Positions 53,025 through 61,803 of a DNA stretch of 64,000 nucleotides are shown in pieces. Position 1 is the first letter of the stretch, and each line of letters opens with the position of its first letter. The notes beneath the pieces were generated by a model that did not search any database, had not been told where the DNA came from, and saw only the letters and a program-made list of their open reading frames with translations. The translations under genes and the position numbers were made by a program. This stretch comes from Erwinia sp039023475 (lineage in GTDB: Bacteria > Pseudomonadota > Gammaproteobacteria > Enterobacterales > Enterobacteriaceae), in assembly GCF_039023475.1 (NCBI RefSeq), contig NZ_JBCHVB010000003.1:1-64000 (forward strand). The letters are read 5' to 3'.

Positions 53025-53477
53025 ATGACTCTCTCTTCAGCCGTTTTACAATTTCCCCCACTCAGCGCGCCGCAAAGTGAAGCCTGGCTGCGCAATAAGC
53101 TGGCCTGCTATGCGGATGCCTGGGACGTGGCGCAGGATCTGGCAAATGGCATTACCGCGATTGTAGTGATTGATACGCGTTCGGTGGAGCAGTACCGGGC
53201 CGGGCATATCTGCGGTGCGGTGAGTTTTCCGCACCGGACAATGGACGCAGAAACGCTGCGGTCGCTCGACCGCGAGAAGGTTTATATCACCTACTGTGAC
53301 GGCATCGGCTGCAACGGTTCAACCAAAGGCGCCTGGAAGCTGGCCGCTGCGGGTTTCCGCGTCAAGGAGCTGATTGGCGGGCTGGACTTCTGGCGGCGCG
53401 ACGCTCATCCGGTCACGCAGGGGGAAGCGCAGGGAGAATGGCCCTTAACGTCTGCGTTAACCGGCTGCGGTTGCTAA
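53025..53477 (+). CDS. Small rhodanese-like sulfurtransferase
   Basis: A 150-residue single-domain rhodanese: VVIDTRSVEQYRAGHICGAVSFPHRTM leads into the active-site loop TYCDGIGCNGSTKGAW, where the first Cys is the likely persulfide carrier. The loop (CDGIGCNGS) differs from the plain CxxGxR type, and the C-terminus ends in an extra Cys pair (GCGC). Divergent from the MocR gene. It could move sulfur or detoxify a thiol; the substrate is unknown. Confidence 0.82.
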   Translation: MTLSSAVLQFPPLSAPQSEAWLRNKLACYADAWDVAQDLANGITAIVVIDTRSVEQYRAGHICGAVSFPHRTMDAETLRSLDREKVYITYCDGIGCNGSTKGAWKLAAAGFRVKELIGGLDFWRRDAHPVTQGEAQGEWPLTSALTGCGC

Positions 53478-53484
53478 AGCGCGA

Positions 53485-54522
53485 TCAGAGGAAAATCCAC
53501 ATCAGGAAGATCACCAGCACCAGCACCGCGAACACGGTGAAGACTGGACGGTTGACTATCGGTTGCAGCACCTGCGGCACATAGCCAAACAGCGGTGCCG
53601 CAATCGGGTGAGGGTTGATGTCGCTCTCTGCCAGCGGCTGTTCACGCAGCCTTTCGGCACGGCGGGCAAACAAGAGATTAAGCAGATCCTGCGCCTGGGC
53701 GGAGGTCAGCAGGGCCTGAGGCGGCAGCTGAAAGCGCTGCTGGCTGGCATCTTCCAGCATCTGCTGTTCGCTGGGGTCTGGCGGAACTTTCAGCGAGGAA
53801 AGTAGCAGAGGCAGCGTCGGTGCGGTGTGCTGGTTAAGCGTCTGGCTGACGTGCAGATACTGGGTCAGCAGCGGGAAGAAGCGTGAGGGGATCGGATCGC
53901 CGCTGTGCAGATTAACCACTTTCAGCACCGTGCTCCAGAGTTTGACCGGCTGCTCACCGGTAGTGGCCGCGAGCCGCGAGATCTGCTGGTTAAGCGTATG
54001 GTGTTCCGCCGGCAGCAGCGTGCGATCGGTAATGCGATTCTGCTGAGGCTGAGGAATCGCCATCTGTCCGTTTTTCAGCATGGTCAGCACCTGACGCATC
54101 TGATCGGGATTCAGCGAGCTGAGGACGGTATGACCAAATTGCTGACGGATAAAATCGCTGACCGCCTGGCGATTATTTCCGGCAGGCAGCAGATCGCTGA
54201 GCTGCTGGAACAGCTGACGGGTGGCGTGGGTGTTCTGTACCTGCGCAAGGCGGCCGTTCAGGAACTGCTCGGCGGCCGGAAAGTGGCGGGAAAGCAGGCC
54301 GGCATCATTTTTAACGCCCACTTCGTGACGCAGGCCAGCCCACAGCTCCGGTGACTTCAGGTTGCTCAATGACATGATTTTGACAATCAGCCTTTCAAGC
54401 GTGGTGCGCTGTGCTGGCGTCAGCGGCTGATCGCCCGGCGCGGCGCGGGTGAGGCCCGTCTGGGCATCCACCGCAGGACGATCGCCGGGGACAGGCGTGC
54501 CGGGGCCACTGAGAGGTTGCAT
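53485..54522 (-). CDS. flk: Flk, flagellar regulator
   Basis: A 345-residue orthologue of E. coli/Salmonella Flk (RflH), which helps time the flagellar secretion switch. It shows QPLTPAQRTTLERLIVKI, SPELWAGLRHEVGV, LLSRHFPAAEQFLNGRL and IPQPQQNRITDRTLLPAEHHTL, with one C-terminal membrane helix (VFTVFAVLVLVIFLMWIFL). I chose ATG 54522 (MQPLSGPG, AAGGA upstream) over an in-frame ATG at 54633. Position near pdxB and yfcJ is conserved, although tct and other genes now separate it from pdxB. Confidence 0.92.
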   Translation of the reverse strand: MQPLSGPGTPVPGDRPAVDAQTGLTRAAPGDQPLTPAQRTTLERLIVKIMSLSNLKSPELWAGLRHEVGVKNDAGLLSRHFPAAEQFLNGRLAQVQNTHATRQLFQQLSDLLPAGNNRQAVSDFIRQQFGHTVLSSLNPDQMRQVLTMLKNGQMAIPQPQQNRITDRTLLPAEHHTLNQQISRLAATTGEQPVKLWSTVLKVVNLHSGDPIPSRFFPLLTQYLHVSQTLNQHTAPTLPLLLSSLKVPPDPSEQQMLEDASQQRFQLPPQALLTSAQAQDLLNLLFARRAERLREQPLAESDINPHPIAAPLFGYVPQVLQPIVNRPVFTVFAVLVLVIFLMWIFL

Positions 54523-54832
54523 GGCAAAGATCCTTAACAAAAGGGCAAATCCGGGGCCGCCGGAAAAAGATGATTCACTATGATAACAATCCCGCCCTGC
54601 GATAGGTAGTGGCGGCGGGGCTGGTGGGGGCAATTATTTTAGACGGGGAAAAAGAAAAAGGCCGGTAAAACCGACCCCAGGCAGGAAATTTGGGTAAAGC
54701 GCAGGAAAAACGGTGGGGAAGGAATACCTTCCGCACCTGAAAAAGCGCTGAAGGCAGGGCCAGAAACGACGTAATGACGAAAGGATCAGCCGGCCCGGGC
54801 AGCGTCTTCACGCGCGCAGGCCGGTAAGCGTT
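54523..54832. other. Spacer between tctA and flk
   Basis: 310 bases with no supported gene. It holds the tct operon terminator and, presumably, the flk promoter, for which I see no clear boxes. Confidence 0.5.
54650..54676 (-). terminator. Terminator of the tctCBA operon
   Basis: On the minus strand GGTCGGT-TTT-ACCGGCC (one T-G pair) is followed by TTTTTCTTT. It lies about 160 bases after the tctA stop. Confidence 0.7.
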
Positions 54833-56344
54833 TTAATCCGCAACGGTCGGGATCGGCTTGCGCCTGCGCTGACAGCGTTTCCAGATAAAGGGCACCACCA
54901 GAATCGCGACCGCCAGCACCAGTAATACCTTACTGATTGAACTTTCCCACAGAATCGGCAGATTACCGTTACTGATCGAGAGGGCGCGACGAAGGTTCTG
55001 CTCCAGCATTTCCCCCAGCACGAAGCCCAGAATCAGCGGCGACATGGGGAACTCCATTTTACGCAGGATATACCCAAAGACCCCAAGCCCCACCATCAGC
55101 AGCAGATCGAACGTCGTGCTGTGTACCGCATAGACGCCGACGGCGGAGATGGCCGCGATGGTCGGCACCAGGAACCACAGCGGGATGGACAGCATTCTGG
55201 CGAAGATATTGATCATCGGGATATTCATGATCAGCAGCATGACGTTGCCAATCAGCAGTGCGGCAATCAGTCCCCAGACAATATCGGGCTGTTCGGTAAA
55301 CATTGCCGGGCCCGGCGTGATGTTATAGAGCGTCAGCGCTCCCACCATCACCGCCGTCGTACCCGAACCGGGGATCCCCAGCGTCAGCATCGGAATAAAC
55401 GACCCGCAGGCAGAGGCATTGTTGGCCGCTTCCGGCGCCGCCACGCCGCGGATATCGCCTTTGCCGAAGGTGTCACCCCCGCTGATTTTCTTCTCGCCCA
55501 TATAGGCGATGGCGCTGGCAATGGTGGCCCCTGCGCCCGGCAGAATACCGACGAAAAAGCCGACAAAGGCGCTGCGGAAAGTGGCACCGGCACAGTGCGC
55601 CGCCTCTTTCAGGTTAAACATCATTCGCCCGCTGGCCCGCACCGCTTTCTGTCCGCTGCGGGTGGACTCCAGCATCAGCAAAATTTCACTGACCGAGAAA
55701 AGCCCAATCACCACCACCACAAACTGAATGCCGTCCGACAGATGGACGCTGTTAAAAGTAAAGCGATAGACGCCGGTATTAGCATCCACGCCGACCGTCG
55801 CCATGCCGAGCCCAATCAGCGCCGCGAGAAAGGATTTCAGCGGGTTCTGGCTCATCATGCTGCCCAGACAGGCAATCGCGAAGACCATCAGCGCGAAATA
55901 CTCTGCCGGGCCAAAGGCCAGTGACCAGTTCGCCAGGATCGGCGCGAACAGGATGATGCCGAGAATGGCGATGGTTGAGCCGATAAACGAACTGACGGCT
56001 GAGATAGAGAGCGCCACGCCCGCCTGGCCTTTTTTCGCCAGCGGATAACCGTCGAGCGCGGTCATAATCGCCCCGGCATCCCCCGGAACGTTAAGCAGAA
56101 TGGAGGAAATACGTCCGCCATATTCGCAACCGATGTAAACGGTCGCCAGCAAAATCAGCGCGGATTCGGCGGGCAGGTGTAACGCAAAGGCGAGCGGCAT
56201 CAGAATCGCCACGCCGTTAATCGGGCCCAGACCCGGCAGCAGGCCGACAATGGTGCCGATAAAGCAGCCGATCAGGGCAATCATCAGGTTAGTCGGCGTC
56301 AGAGCGACCGCGAACCCCTGCATCAGAAACGACCAGGTTTCCAT
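54833..56344 (-). CDS. tctA: TctA, tripartite tricarboxylate transporter large subunit
   Basis: A 503-residue protein with about 12 helices. Family motifs are GLLPGLGPINGVAILMPLAF, YIGCEYGGRISSILLNVPGD, VGILPGAGATIASAIAYMGEKK and GSFIPMLTLGIPGSGTTAVMVGAL. It is the main membrane channel of the TctCBA importer, which moves citrate-type tri- and dicarboxylates with a cation. Last gene of the operon, 11 bases after tctB. Confidence 0.95.
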   Translation of the reverse strand: METWSFLMQGFAVALTPTNLMIALIGCFIGTIVGLLPGLGPINGVAILMPLAFALHLPAESALILLATVYIGCEYGGRISSILLNVPGDAGAIMTALDGYPLAKKGQAGVALSISAVSSFIGSTIAILGIILFAPILANWSLAFGPAEYFALMVFAIACLGSMMSQNPLKSFLAALIGLGMATVGVDANTGVYRFTFNSVHLSDGIQFVVVVIGLFSVSEILLMLESTRSGQKAVRASGRMMFNLKEAAHCAGATFRSAFVGFFVGILPGAGATIASAIAYMGEKKISGGDTFGKGDIRGVAAPEAANNASACGSFIPMLTLGIPGSGTTAVMVGALTLYNITPGPAMFTEQPDIVWGLIAALLIGNVMLLIMNIPMINIFARMLSIPLWFLVPTIAAISAVGVYAVHSTTFDLLLMVGLGVFGYILRKMEFPMSPLILGFVLGEMLEQNLRRALSISNGNLPILWESSISKVLLVLAVAILVVPFIWKRCQRRRKPIPTVAD

Positions 56345-56355
56345 GATGTTCTCCG

Positions 56356-56787
56356 TTAGCTCAGCCAGCGGCCGAGCGGTAAAGTCACTTCCAGCAGGCG
56401 GTCAAAGGCATAAAACAGCGCCACGCCCATAATTACGCCGGAGATTGCCGCCGCCCACCAGCGTGCGCCGAACAGCATACCCACGCCGAAGGTCAGTAAA
56501 ATAGTGGCAACCGGAAAACCAAGGCTTTCAAACAGGATGCCGTAGGCGAAAAGAATGACGATCAGAGCCAGCAGGCGCCAGAGCGTATTGCGTGACGGCC
56601 AGTGAATGCTGTCCGGTTTGCGCAGCAGCAGGCAGATTGCACAGAACGCCATCAGGCCGAGAATGATCATCGGGAACGGCCTCGGGCCGACCGGCTCATA
56701 GCTGTAGTCGCTATGGATATCCCAGCCGATAATCAATCCGGCCACGCAAAGTGCCAGCCAGACAGCAGCAAAAATACGATCGCTCAT
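56356..56787 (-). CDS. tctB: TctB, tripartite tricarboxylate transporter small subunit
   Basis: A 143-residue protein with four predicted helices and the SYEPVGPRPFPMIILGLMA motif typical of TctB. It works with TctA in the membrane. It lies 12 bases after tctC. Confidence 0.92.
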   Translation of the reverse strand: MSDRIFAAVWLALCVAGLIIGWDIHSDYSYEPVGPRPFPMIILGLMAFCAICLLLRKPDSIHWPSRNTLWRLLALIVILFAYGILFESLGFPVATILLTFGVGMLFGARWWAAAISGVIMGVALFYAFDRLLEVTLPLGRWLS

Positions 56788-56799
56788 GGCGCGCTCCTC

Positions 56800-57783
56800 T
56801 TATTTTGCCAGGCCGAAAGATTTTGCTTTTTCGCGGTAATCGACCACCTGTTTTTTCACATAAGTATCCAGCTCTTTGCCGAACATATTGAATTCAAACA
56901 GGCCGCGGAGATCGCGCTGACGTTTAAAGTCATCGGTGGCGACCAGCTTTTTAAAGGCGTCTTCCCACCACTGATACTCAGCATCGCTGACTTTCGGTCC
57001 GAGGTAGAAGCCGCGAATAACCGGCCATTCAACATCAAAGCCCTGCTCTTTAGCGGTTGGCACCTCGCTCAGCTTACCTTCGAGACGTTTGGGGGCCATC
57101 ACGGCCAGAACGCGAATTTTGCCGCCTGCCAGATGAGGGACCATTTCGCTCATATCCCCTGAGACCACCTGAATATGGTTGCCCAGCAGTGCGGTAACGG
57201 GTTCGCCGCCGCCCTCAAAGGCGACATAGCGCATTTTGCGCGGATCGATTTTCGCTTCACGTGCCAGCAGAGCCGTTTTCATCCAGTCCTGGCTGCCGAT
57301 AGAAGCGCCTGCGCCGACCACGACTTTATTAGGATCGGCCTTCATCGCCGCCATCAGCTCTTGCAGATTTTTATAAGGCGAATCGGCGCGCACGGCGATC
57401 ATGCCGTAGTCGGTTCCCACCGCCGCCAGCCACCTCACATCATCCACGTCATAGCGGCCAAATTTGCCCTGAGAAAGATTCAGCAGGGAGCCGCCGGAGA
57501 AAGCCACAACGGTCCCCGCTTCTGCCGGGCGCTGCGCCACAATGGCGTTATACGCAACCGCGCCCACGCCGCCTGGCATGTAGGTCACACGCATCGGGGA
57601 TTCAATCTGCTTCGTTTCCTGGAGAGAAACCTGAAGAAGTTTACAGGTTAAATCGAAGCCGCCGCCGGGTTTGGCCGGCGCGATGCACTCCGTGCGGGAG
57701 GGCGCTTCAACGGCCATCGCCGGTTGAGCAATCAGGGCCAGCAGCAGGCTCGCCAGCGCGGTACGGGTTATCGTTTTCATCAT
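56800..57783 (-). CDS. tctC: TctC, periplasmic tricarboxylate-binding receptor
   Basis: A 327-residue Bug-family receptor. The signal peptide ends AQPAMA, and the mature start has ECIAPAKPGGGFDLTC, the AxPGGGxD-type loop that grips a carboxylate, with VVAFSGGSLLNL and VVVGAGASIGSQDWM further on. It is the first gene of the operon, divergent from tctDE. Compared with Salmonella TctC the substrate is probably citrate, but Bug receptors vary. Confidence 0.93.
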   Translation of the reverse strand: MMKTITRTALASLLLALIAQPAMAVEAPSRTECIAPAKPGGGFDLTCKLLQVSLQETKQIESPMRVTYMPGGVGAVAYNAIVAQRPAEAGTVVAFSGGSLLNLSQGKFGRYDVDDVRWLAAVGTDYGMIAVRADSPYKNLQELMAAMKADPNKVVVGAGASIGSQDWMKTALLAREAKIDPRKMRYVAFEGGGEPVTALLGNHIQVVSGDMSEMVPHLAGGKIRVLAVMAPKRLEGKLSEVPTAKEQGFDVEWPVIRGFYLGPKVSDAEYQWWEDAFKKLVATDDFKRQRDLRGLFEFNMFGKELDTYVKKQVVDYREKAKSFGLAK

Positions 57784-57901
57784 TTGCTCCGTTATTTTCT
57801 TCCAGAGTGTGAACCTCCCCGTAATATGGGGGTTATGAAATTGTTAAAACATAAAGCTTTCATTTACCTTTCAGCCTTCGGATAAAGTGACAGGATGTGA
57901 T

Positions 57902-58567
57902 ATGCGTCTCTTACTGGTAGAAGATACGGCCGAGCTGGCCTGCTGGTTACAAAAAGCGCTGACGCAGGCTGGCTTTGCGGTTGACTGGATTGCAGATGGC
58001 CTGGCGGCGGACCAGGTTTTGCAGACGGAGCAGTACGGTCTGGTACTGCTGGATATCTCCTTGCCCCGGCTGGACGGGCTGGCGCTGCTGGCAAGGATTC
58101 GTAAGCGCGGGCAGGGCGTGCCTGTCCTGCTGCTGACGGCCCGGACGGACGTTGCCGATCGGGTACGCGGGCTTAATCTCGGGGCGGATGATTACCTGAC
58201 CAAGCCCTTTGAGCTGGAGGAGCTTGAGGCGAGGATCCGGGCGCTGCTGCGTCGCAGCCAGGGGCAGTCGCAGGGGATTCAGGTCTTTGGCGAGCTGATT
58301 TTTCATGACGAGGGCTATTTTGAGCTTCAGCACAAGCCGCTGCCGCTGACGCCGCGTGAAGCCAGCGTGCTTTCCACACTGATGCAGCGCCGGGGCCGTC
58401 CGGTTTCCCGGCAGCAGCTTTATGAGCAGACGTTTACCCTGGCGGACGAGGCCAGTCCGGAAAGTATTGAACTCTACATCCATCGCGTGCGCAAAAAACT
58501 GCTGGGCAGCAACGTTTCCATCGTCACGCTGCGTGGCCTGGGCTACAGCCTGGAGTGTCTCTCTTGA
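57902..58567 (+). CDS. tctD: TctD, response regulator
   Basis: A 221-residue OmpR-type regulator. The receiver has the phospho-acceptor D51 (LVLLDISLPRLDG) and the switch Lys in DYLTKPFELEELEARIRALLRRS. The winged helix ends RRVRKK-like and VTLRGLGYSLE. It closely resembles Salmonella TctD and would activate tctCBA. The start is ATG 57902 (MRLLLVEDT); a GTG at 57887 is in frame but adds residues not in the family. Confidence 0.93.
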   Translation: MRLLLVEDTAELACWLQKALTQAGFAVDWIADGLAADQVLQTEQYGLVLLDISLPRLDGLALLARIRKRGQGVPVLLLTARTDVADRVRGLNLGADDYLTKPFELEELEARIRALLRRSQGQSQGIQVFGELIFHDEGYFELQHKPLPLTPREASVLSTLMQRRGRPVSRQQLYEQTFTLADEASPESIELYIHRVRKKLLGSNVSIVTLRGLGYSLECLS

Positions 58568-59970
58568 AACGCGTCCTGCTGCGGCGCCAGCTGCTGCTGT
58601 GGCTGGGGCTGCCGCTGGCGCTGCTGTGGGGGCTGTCGGTCTATACGCACTACGCCAGCGCGCTCCATGCCGCGACGCAGGCGTACGATCGCTCGCTACT
58701 CGCCTCGGCCAGGATCGTGGCCGAGCGGCTGCGGGTCAACGAGGGACAGCTTGAGGTGGACGTTCCCTGGGTGGTGCTGGACAGCTTTGAGCGCAATATG
58801 AATGACCGGCTTTTTTATCAGGTCATCTCCCCTCAGGGCAAAACGCTGTCAGGCTATGACGACCTCCCTCCCATTCCGGACAAGGCGCCTTTGTCAAAAC
58901 TTTATCCGGCGCTGGTGCACTTTTATGATGCCGCCTATAACGGTCTGCCTATCCGCGTCGCCGCGCTCTGGCAGCCGGTTAATGAAGAAGGCGTGGAGGG
59001 CATGGCGCTGATCCTGGTGGCCGAAACGCTGACGTCACGGGAGGCGTTTGCCCACCAGCTGCTCGATACCGCGCTGCTGAGTCAGGGCGGTCTGGTACTG
59101 ATCACGCTGCTGCTGGCCAGCGGCATGTTGCGGAAGATCCTGCGGCCTCTGCGGCAGCTCTCCCGGCTGATGCTACAGCGCGATCCGGCGGATTTAACGC
59201 CGCTGCCCATGGTGCTGCCCTGGTATGAAATGCAGCCGCTGATGCTGGCGGTCAATCGCTACATCGAGCGGCTGAACGCCATGATTGCCCGGCAGCAGCG
59301 CTTCAGCGCGGATGCCTCTCACCAGCTGCGCACCCCGCTGACCGTGCTGAAAACGCAGGTGGCGGTGGCGCTGAAAAGCGAGCGGCCTGAAAACTGGCGG
59401 GAAAGCCTGGTGGCGATGCGCACCACCGTTGATGACATGATCCTGCTGACGGACCGGTTGCTGCATCTTTCTCGGCTGCGTGCCACGCTGCCGCATGAAG
59501 TCCCGCAGCTTATCGATCTGGCGGTACTGGCGAAAGAATCCTGCCTCTCACTCTATGCACAGGCCCGCGCAAAGCAGATCGACCTGGGCTATGAAGGCGA
59601 AGAGCGTTCTCAGGTGAAAGGGGACGGCAAGTTGCTCAGCGAGCTGTGCGCCAATCTGATCGATAATGCCATCAAATACACCCCCACTGGCGGCACGGTA
59701 ACCGTCAGCGTGCGCGAGGGCGTATTAAGAGTGGAGGACAGCGGGCCGGGCATCGCCACCGCCGATCGGCAGCAGGCGATGCAGCCTTTCAACCGGCTGG
59801 ATGGCTCAGGTACGGCCGGCGCCGGTCTCGGGCTGGCGCTGGTCCGGGATATTGCGCAGTGGCACGGCACCAGTGCTGAACTGCATGAGAGCCCGACACT
59901 GCACGGGCTGATGGTGCTCGTCGCCTTTACGTCCCAGGATCGTTTTCCAGCGGCGGCGACGCACGTCTGA
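58564..59970 (+). CDS. tctE: TctE, sensor histidine kinase
   Basis: A 468-residue kinase with two membrane helices (about 8-28 and 165-185) around a periplasmic sensor domain. The H box is SADASHQLRTPLTVLKTQ with H253; the N box is LCANLIDNAIKYTP; the G boxes are VEDSGPGIA and GTAGAGLGLALV. I chose the TTG at 58564, which overlaps the tctD stop (TTGA) and has GGAG at a normal distance. The GTG at 58555 is only one base from that GGAG. The 3' end overlaps the convergent EamA gene by 44 bases. Confidence 0.9.
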   Translation: MKRVLLRRQLLLWLGLPLALLWGLSVYTHYASALHAATQAYDRSLLASARIVAERLRVNEGQLEVDVPWVVLDSFERNMNDRLFYQVISPQGKTLSGYDDLPPIPDKAPLSKLYPALVHFYDAAYNGLPIRVAALWQPVNEEGVEGMALILVAETLTSREAFAHQLLDTALLSQGGLVLITLLLASGMLRKILRPLRQLSRLMLQRDPADLTPLPMVLPWYEMQPLMLAVNRYIERLNAMIARQQRFSADASHQLRTPLTVLKTQVAVALKSERPENWRESLVAMRTTVDDMILLTDRLLHLSRLRATLPHEVPQLIDLAVLAKESCLSLYAQARAKQIDLGYEGEERSQVKGDGKLLSELCANLIDNAIKYTPTGGTVTVSVREGVLRVEDSGPGIATADRQQAMQPFNRLDGSGTAGAGLGLALVRDIAQWHGTSAELHESPTLHGLMVLVAFTSQDRFPAAATHV

Positions 59971-60838
59971 AGCGTAGTGGCGTACGCAGCCGCTGCGCCA
60001 GAATCACCCCAGTCAGCGTTACCCCGCCGCCGATATAGTGATAGCTGTGCAACGTTTCGTGAAGAAACAGTACTGCGATAATGGCGGTAAAAATCGGCGC
60101 CAGGTTCATAAAGATGGAAGCCGTATTGGCGCCCAGGCGCATCACGCCCTGGATCCAGAGATAAGGGGCAATGATGGAGGCGGGGATACCGGCAAACAGG
60201 ACCAGAGGGATATTGCTAAGGTTAAGCGAAACGTCCTTCGCCATTAAGAAGTTTGGCGTCAGCATCACGACGCCAAAAATCACCTGGACGTAGAGACTCT
60301 GCCAGTTGGGCAGGGGCAGCGCCCAGCGTTTGGTCAGCACCCCGTAAAGCGCATAGGAGGTGGAGGCGGCGAGCATCATCAGCTCACCTTTTCCCAGCCC
60401 GTGCGTCAGCAGCTGCTGGGGATTGCCCTGGCTGACCAGCCACGCCAGGCCGCAGAATGAGAGCAGACTTCCCGCCACCACGCCGACCGTCGGCGCCATG
60501 CGCAGCACCACAATCCCAAGCAGCACCGTCAACAGCGGGATCAGCGCGTTGAGAATTCCCATAAACAGTGCGGTGACGCTGTGCGCCGCGTAGTAGGCGA
60601 GGCTCTGATAAAGCACCATACCCAGCAGGCCAAGGATCAGCAGCTGCCACCAGGCCTGGCGGATTTGCTGGCGGTTGCGCCAGGCGCCCGGCAGGACAAA
60701 GGGCGTCAGCGTAAGCAGCGCCAGCAGCCAGCGGTAAAAAGAGATCGCTGCCGGATCGATGGCGCCCGCCGAGATTTTGCTGACGATGGCGTTCACTGAC
60801 CAGATCAATACGGCCAGCAGGGGAAACAGGGAGTTCAT
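59927..60838 (-). CDS. EamA-family (DMT) exporter
   Basis: A 303-residue ten-helix drug/metabolite transporter with two EamA repeats: PLLAVLIWSVNAIVSKISAG at the start and GELMMLAASTSYALYGVLTKRW at the second. Such proteins export amino acids, purines or small toxic compounds; the substrate cannot be named. It is divergent from an AraC regulator that probably controls it. Its 3' end overlaps tctE. Confidence 0.88.
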   Translation of the reverse strand: MNSLFPLLAVLIWSVNAIVSKISAGAIDPAAISFYRWLLALLTLTPFVLPGAWRNRQQIRQAWWQLLILGLLGMVLYQSLAYYAAHSVTALFMGILNALIPLLTVLLGIVVLRMAPTVGVVAGSLLSFCGLAWLVSQGNPQQLLTHGLGKGELMMLAASTSYALYGVLTKRWALPLPNWQSLYVQVIFGVVMLTPNFLMAKDVSLNLSNIPLVLFAGIPASIIAPYLWIQGVMRLGANTASIFMNLAPIFTAIIAVLFLHETLHSYHYIGGGVTLTGVILAQRLRTPLRFRRASPPLENDPGT

Positions 60839-60879
60839 GCGGTGACTCAGCTTTGATTAACGAAGCGGGCAGTGTACGC

Positions 60880-60915
60880 TTGTCGGCTTGCAAACAGATA
60901 ACGATAAACCGACAA
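60880..60915. promoter_or_regulatory. Inverted repeat in the EamA-AraC intergenic region
   Basis: TTGTCGG (60880-60886) and CCGACAA (60909-60915) form a perfect inverted repeat with centres 29 bases apart, in the 101-base gap. It is the likely operator for the AraC protein. Confidence 0.65.
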
Positions 60916-60939
60916 CTTCTGGGGCAGACCGGACAGGCT

Positions 60940-61722
60940 ATGATTGAGCAAAAAACCTACTTCTCTCCGCTGGATGCCAATGACCTGCGGTTTTTTTTCC
61001 GCTATGAACAGGCCAATGCCCGCACGGAATATCTGCCGCATTCACATCCCTGGGGCCAGGCGATCTTCGTGCGCTGTAATGTTCTGCAAATGCAGGTTGC
61101 CGGAGAGCGGCTGCTGACGCCGACCGCCATCCCTATCTGGATCCCACCGCATGTCGAACACGCCAGCTATAACCACCGGCAGGCGCATTTCCACACGCTG
61201 AACATCGCTGCCTCACTGTGCGACGGTCTGCCGGAGCGAGCCTGTTTGCTGACGGTCAGCCCCGTTGTTCAGAGCATCATTGAAGATTGTGCGGCCCGTA
61301 AGCTGTTGCATCCCGTTTCATCCCCCGACTGGCGGCTGTGTGAAGTCCTGCTGGATCAGCTGCGCCTGGCTGAGGTGCAGCAAAGTTATCTGCCGACCTC
61401 CCGGGATAAATACCTGGCGCCGGTGCTGGACGCTCTGGAACAGGATCCTGCCGACAACCGATCGCTTGCCAAGTGGGCGCAGCGCGTTTACACCACCGAA
61501 CGCACCTTGTCACGGCGCTGCCGCAGCGAACTGGGTATGGCCTTTAGCGAGTGGCGTCAGCGTCTGCGTTTTTTGCATGCCATCTCCCTGCTGGAACAGG
61601 GAAAGTCGGTACAGGAAGTGGCGCTGGCGCTCGGCTACAGTTCGGCCTCGGCGATGATCGTCATGTTTCAGCAGCAGTCGGGCACCACGCCGGAGCGTTA
61701 CCGTCAGCGCGCCCTGACGTAG
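60940..61722 (+). CDS. AraC-family regulator
   Basis: A 260-residue regulator with an N-terminal cupin (EYLPHSHPWGQAIFVRCN, TAIPIWIPPHVEHASYN) and two C-terminal helix-turn-helix units (SLAKWAQRVYTTERTLSRRCRSELG and SVQEVALALGYSSASAMIVMFQQQSGTTPERYR). The build matches the NimR-like subgroup, which controls a divergent exporter. I took ATG 60940 (MIEQKTYFSP, GGACAGG upstream); a farther in-frame ATG at 60853 would cover the operator repeat. Confidence 0.88.
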   Translation: MIEQKTYFSPLDANDLRFFFRYEQANARTEYLPHSHPWGQAIFVRCNVLQMQVAGERLLTPTAIPIWIPPHVEHASYNHRQAHFHTLNIAASLCDGLPERACLLTVSPVVQSIIEDCAARKLLHPVSSPDWRLCEVLLDQLRLAEVQQSYLPTSRDKYLAPVLDALEQDPADNRSLAKWAQRVYTTERTLSRRCRSELGMAFSEWRQRLRFLHAISLLEQGKSVQEVALALGYSSASAMIVMFQQQSGTTPERYRQRALT

Positions 61723-61803
61723 CGGCCGCATCACGAGGCTTATCCCGCCTGCGGGTTTGTGGCAGAATACGGGCCCTCACTGTGACCAGACAGGAATCTG
61801 ATT

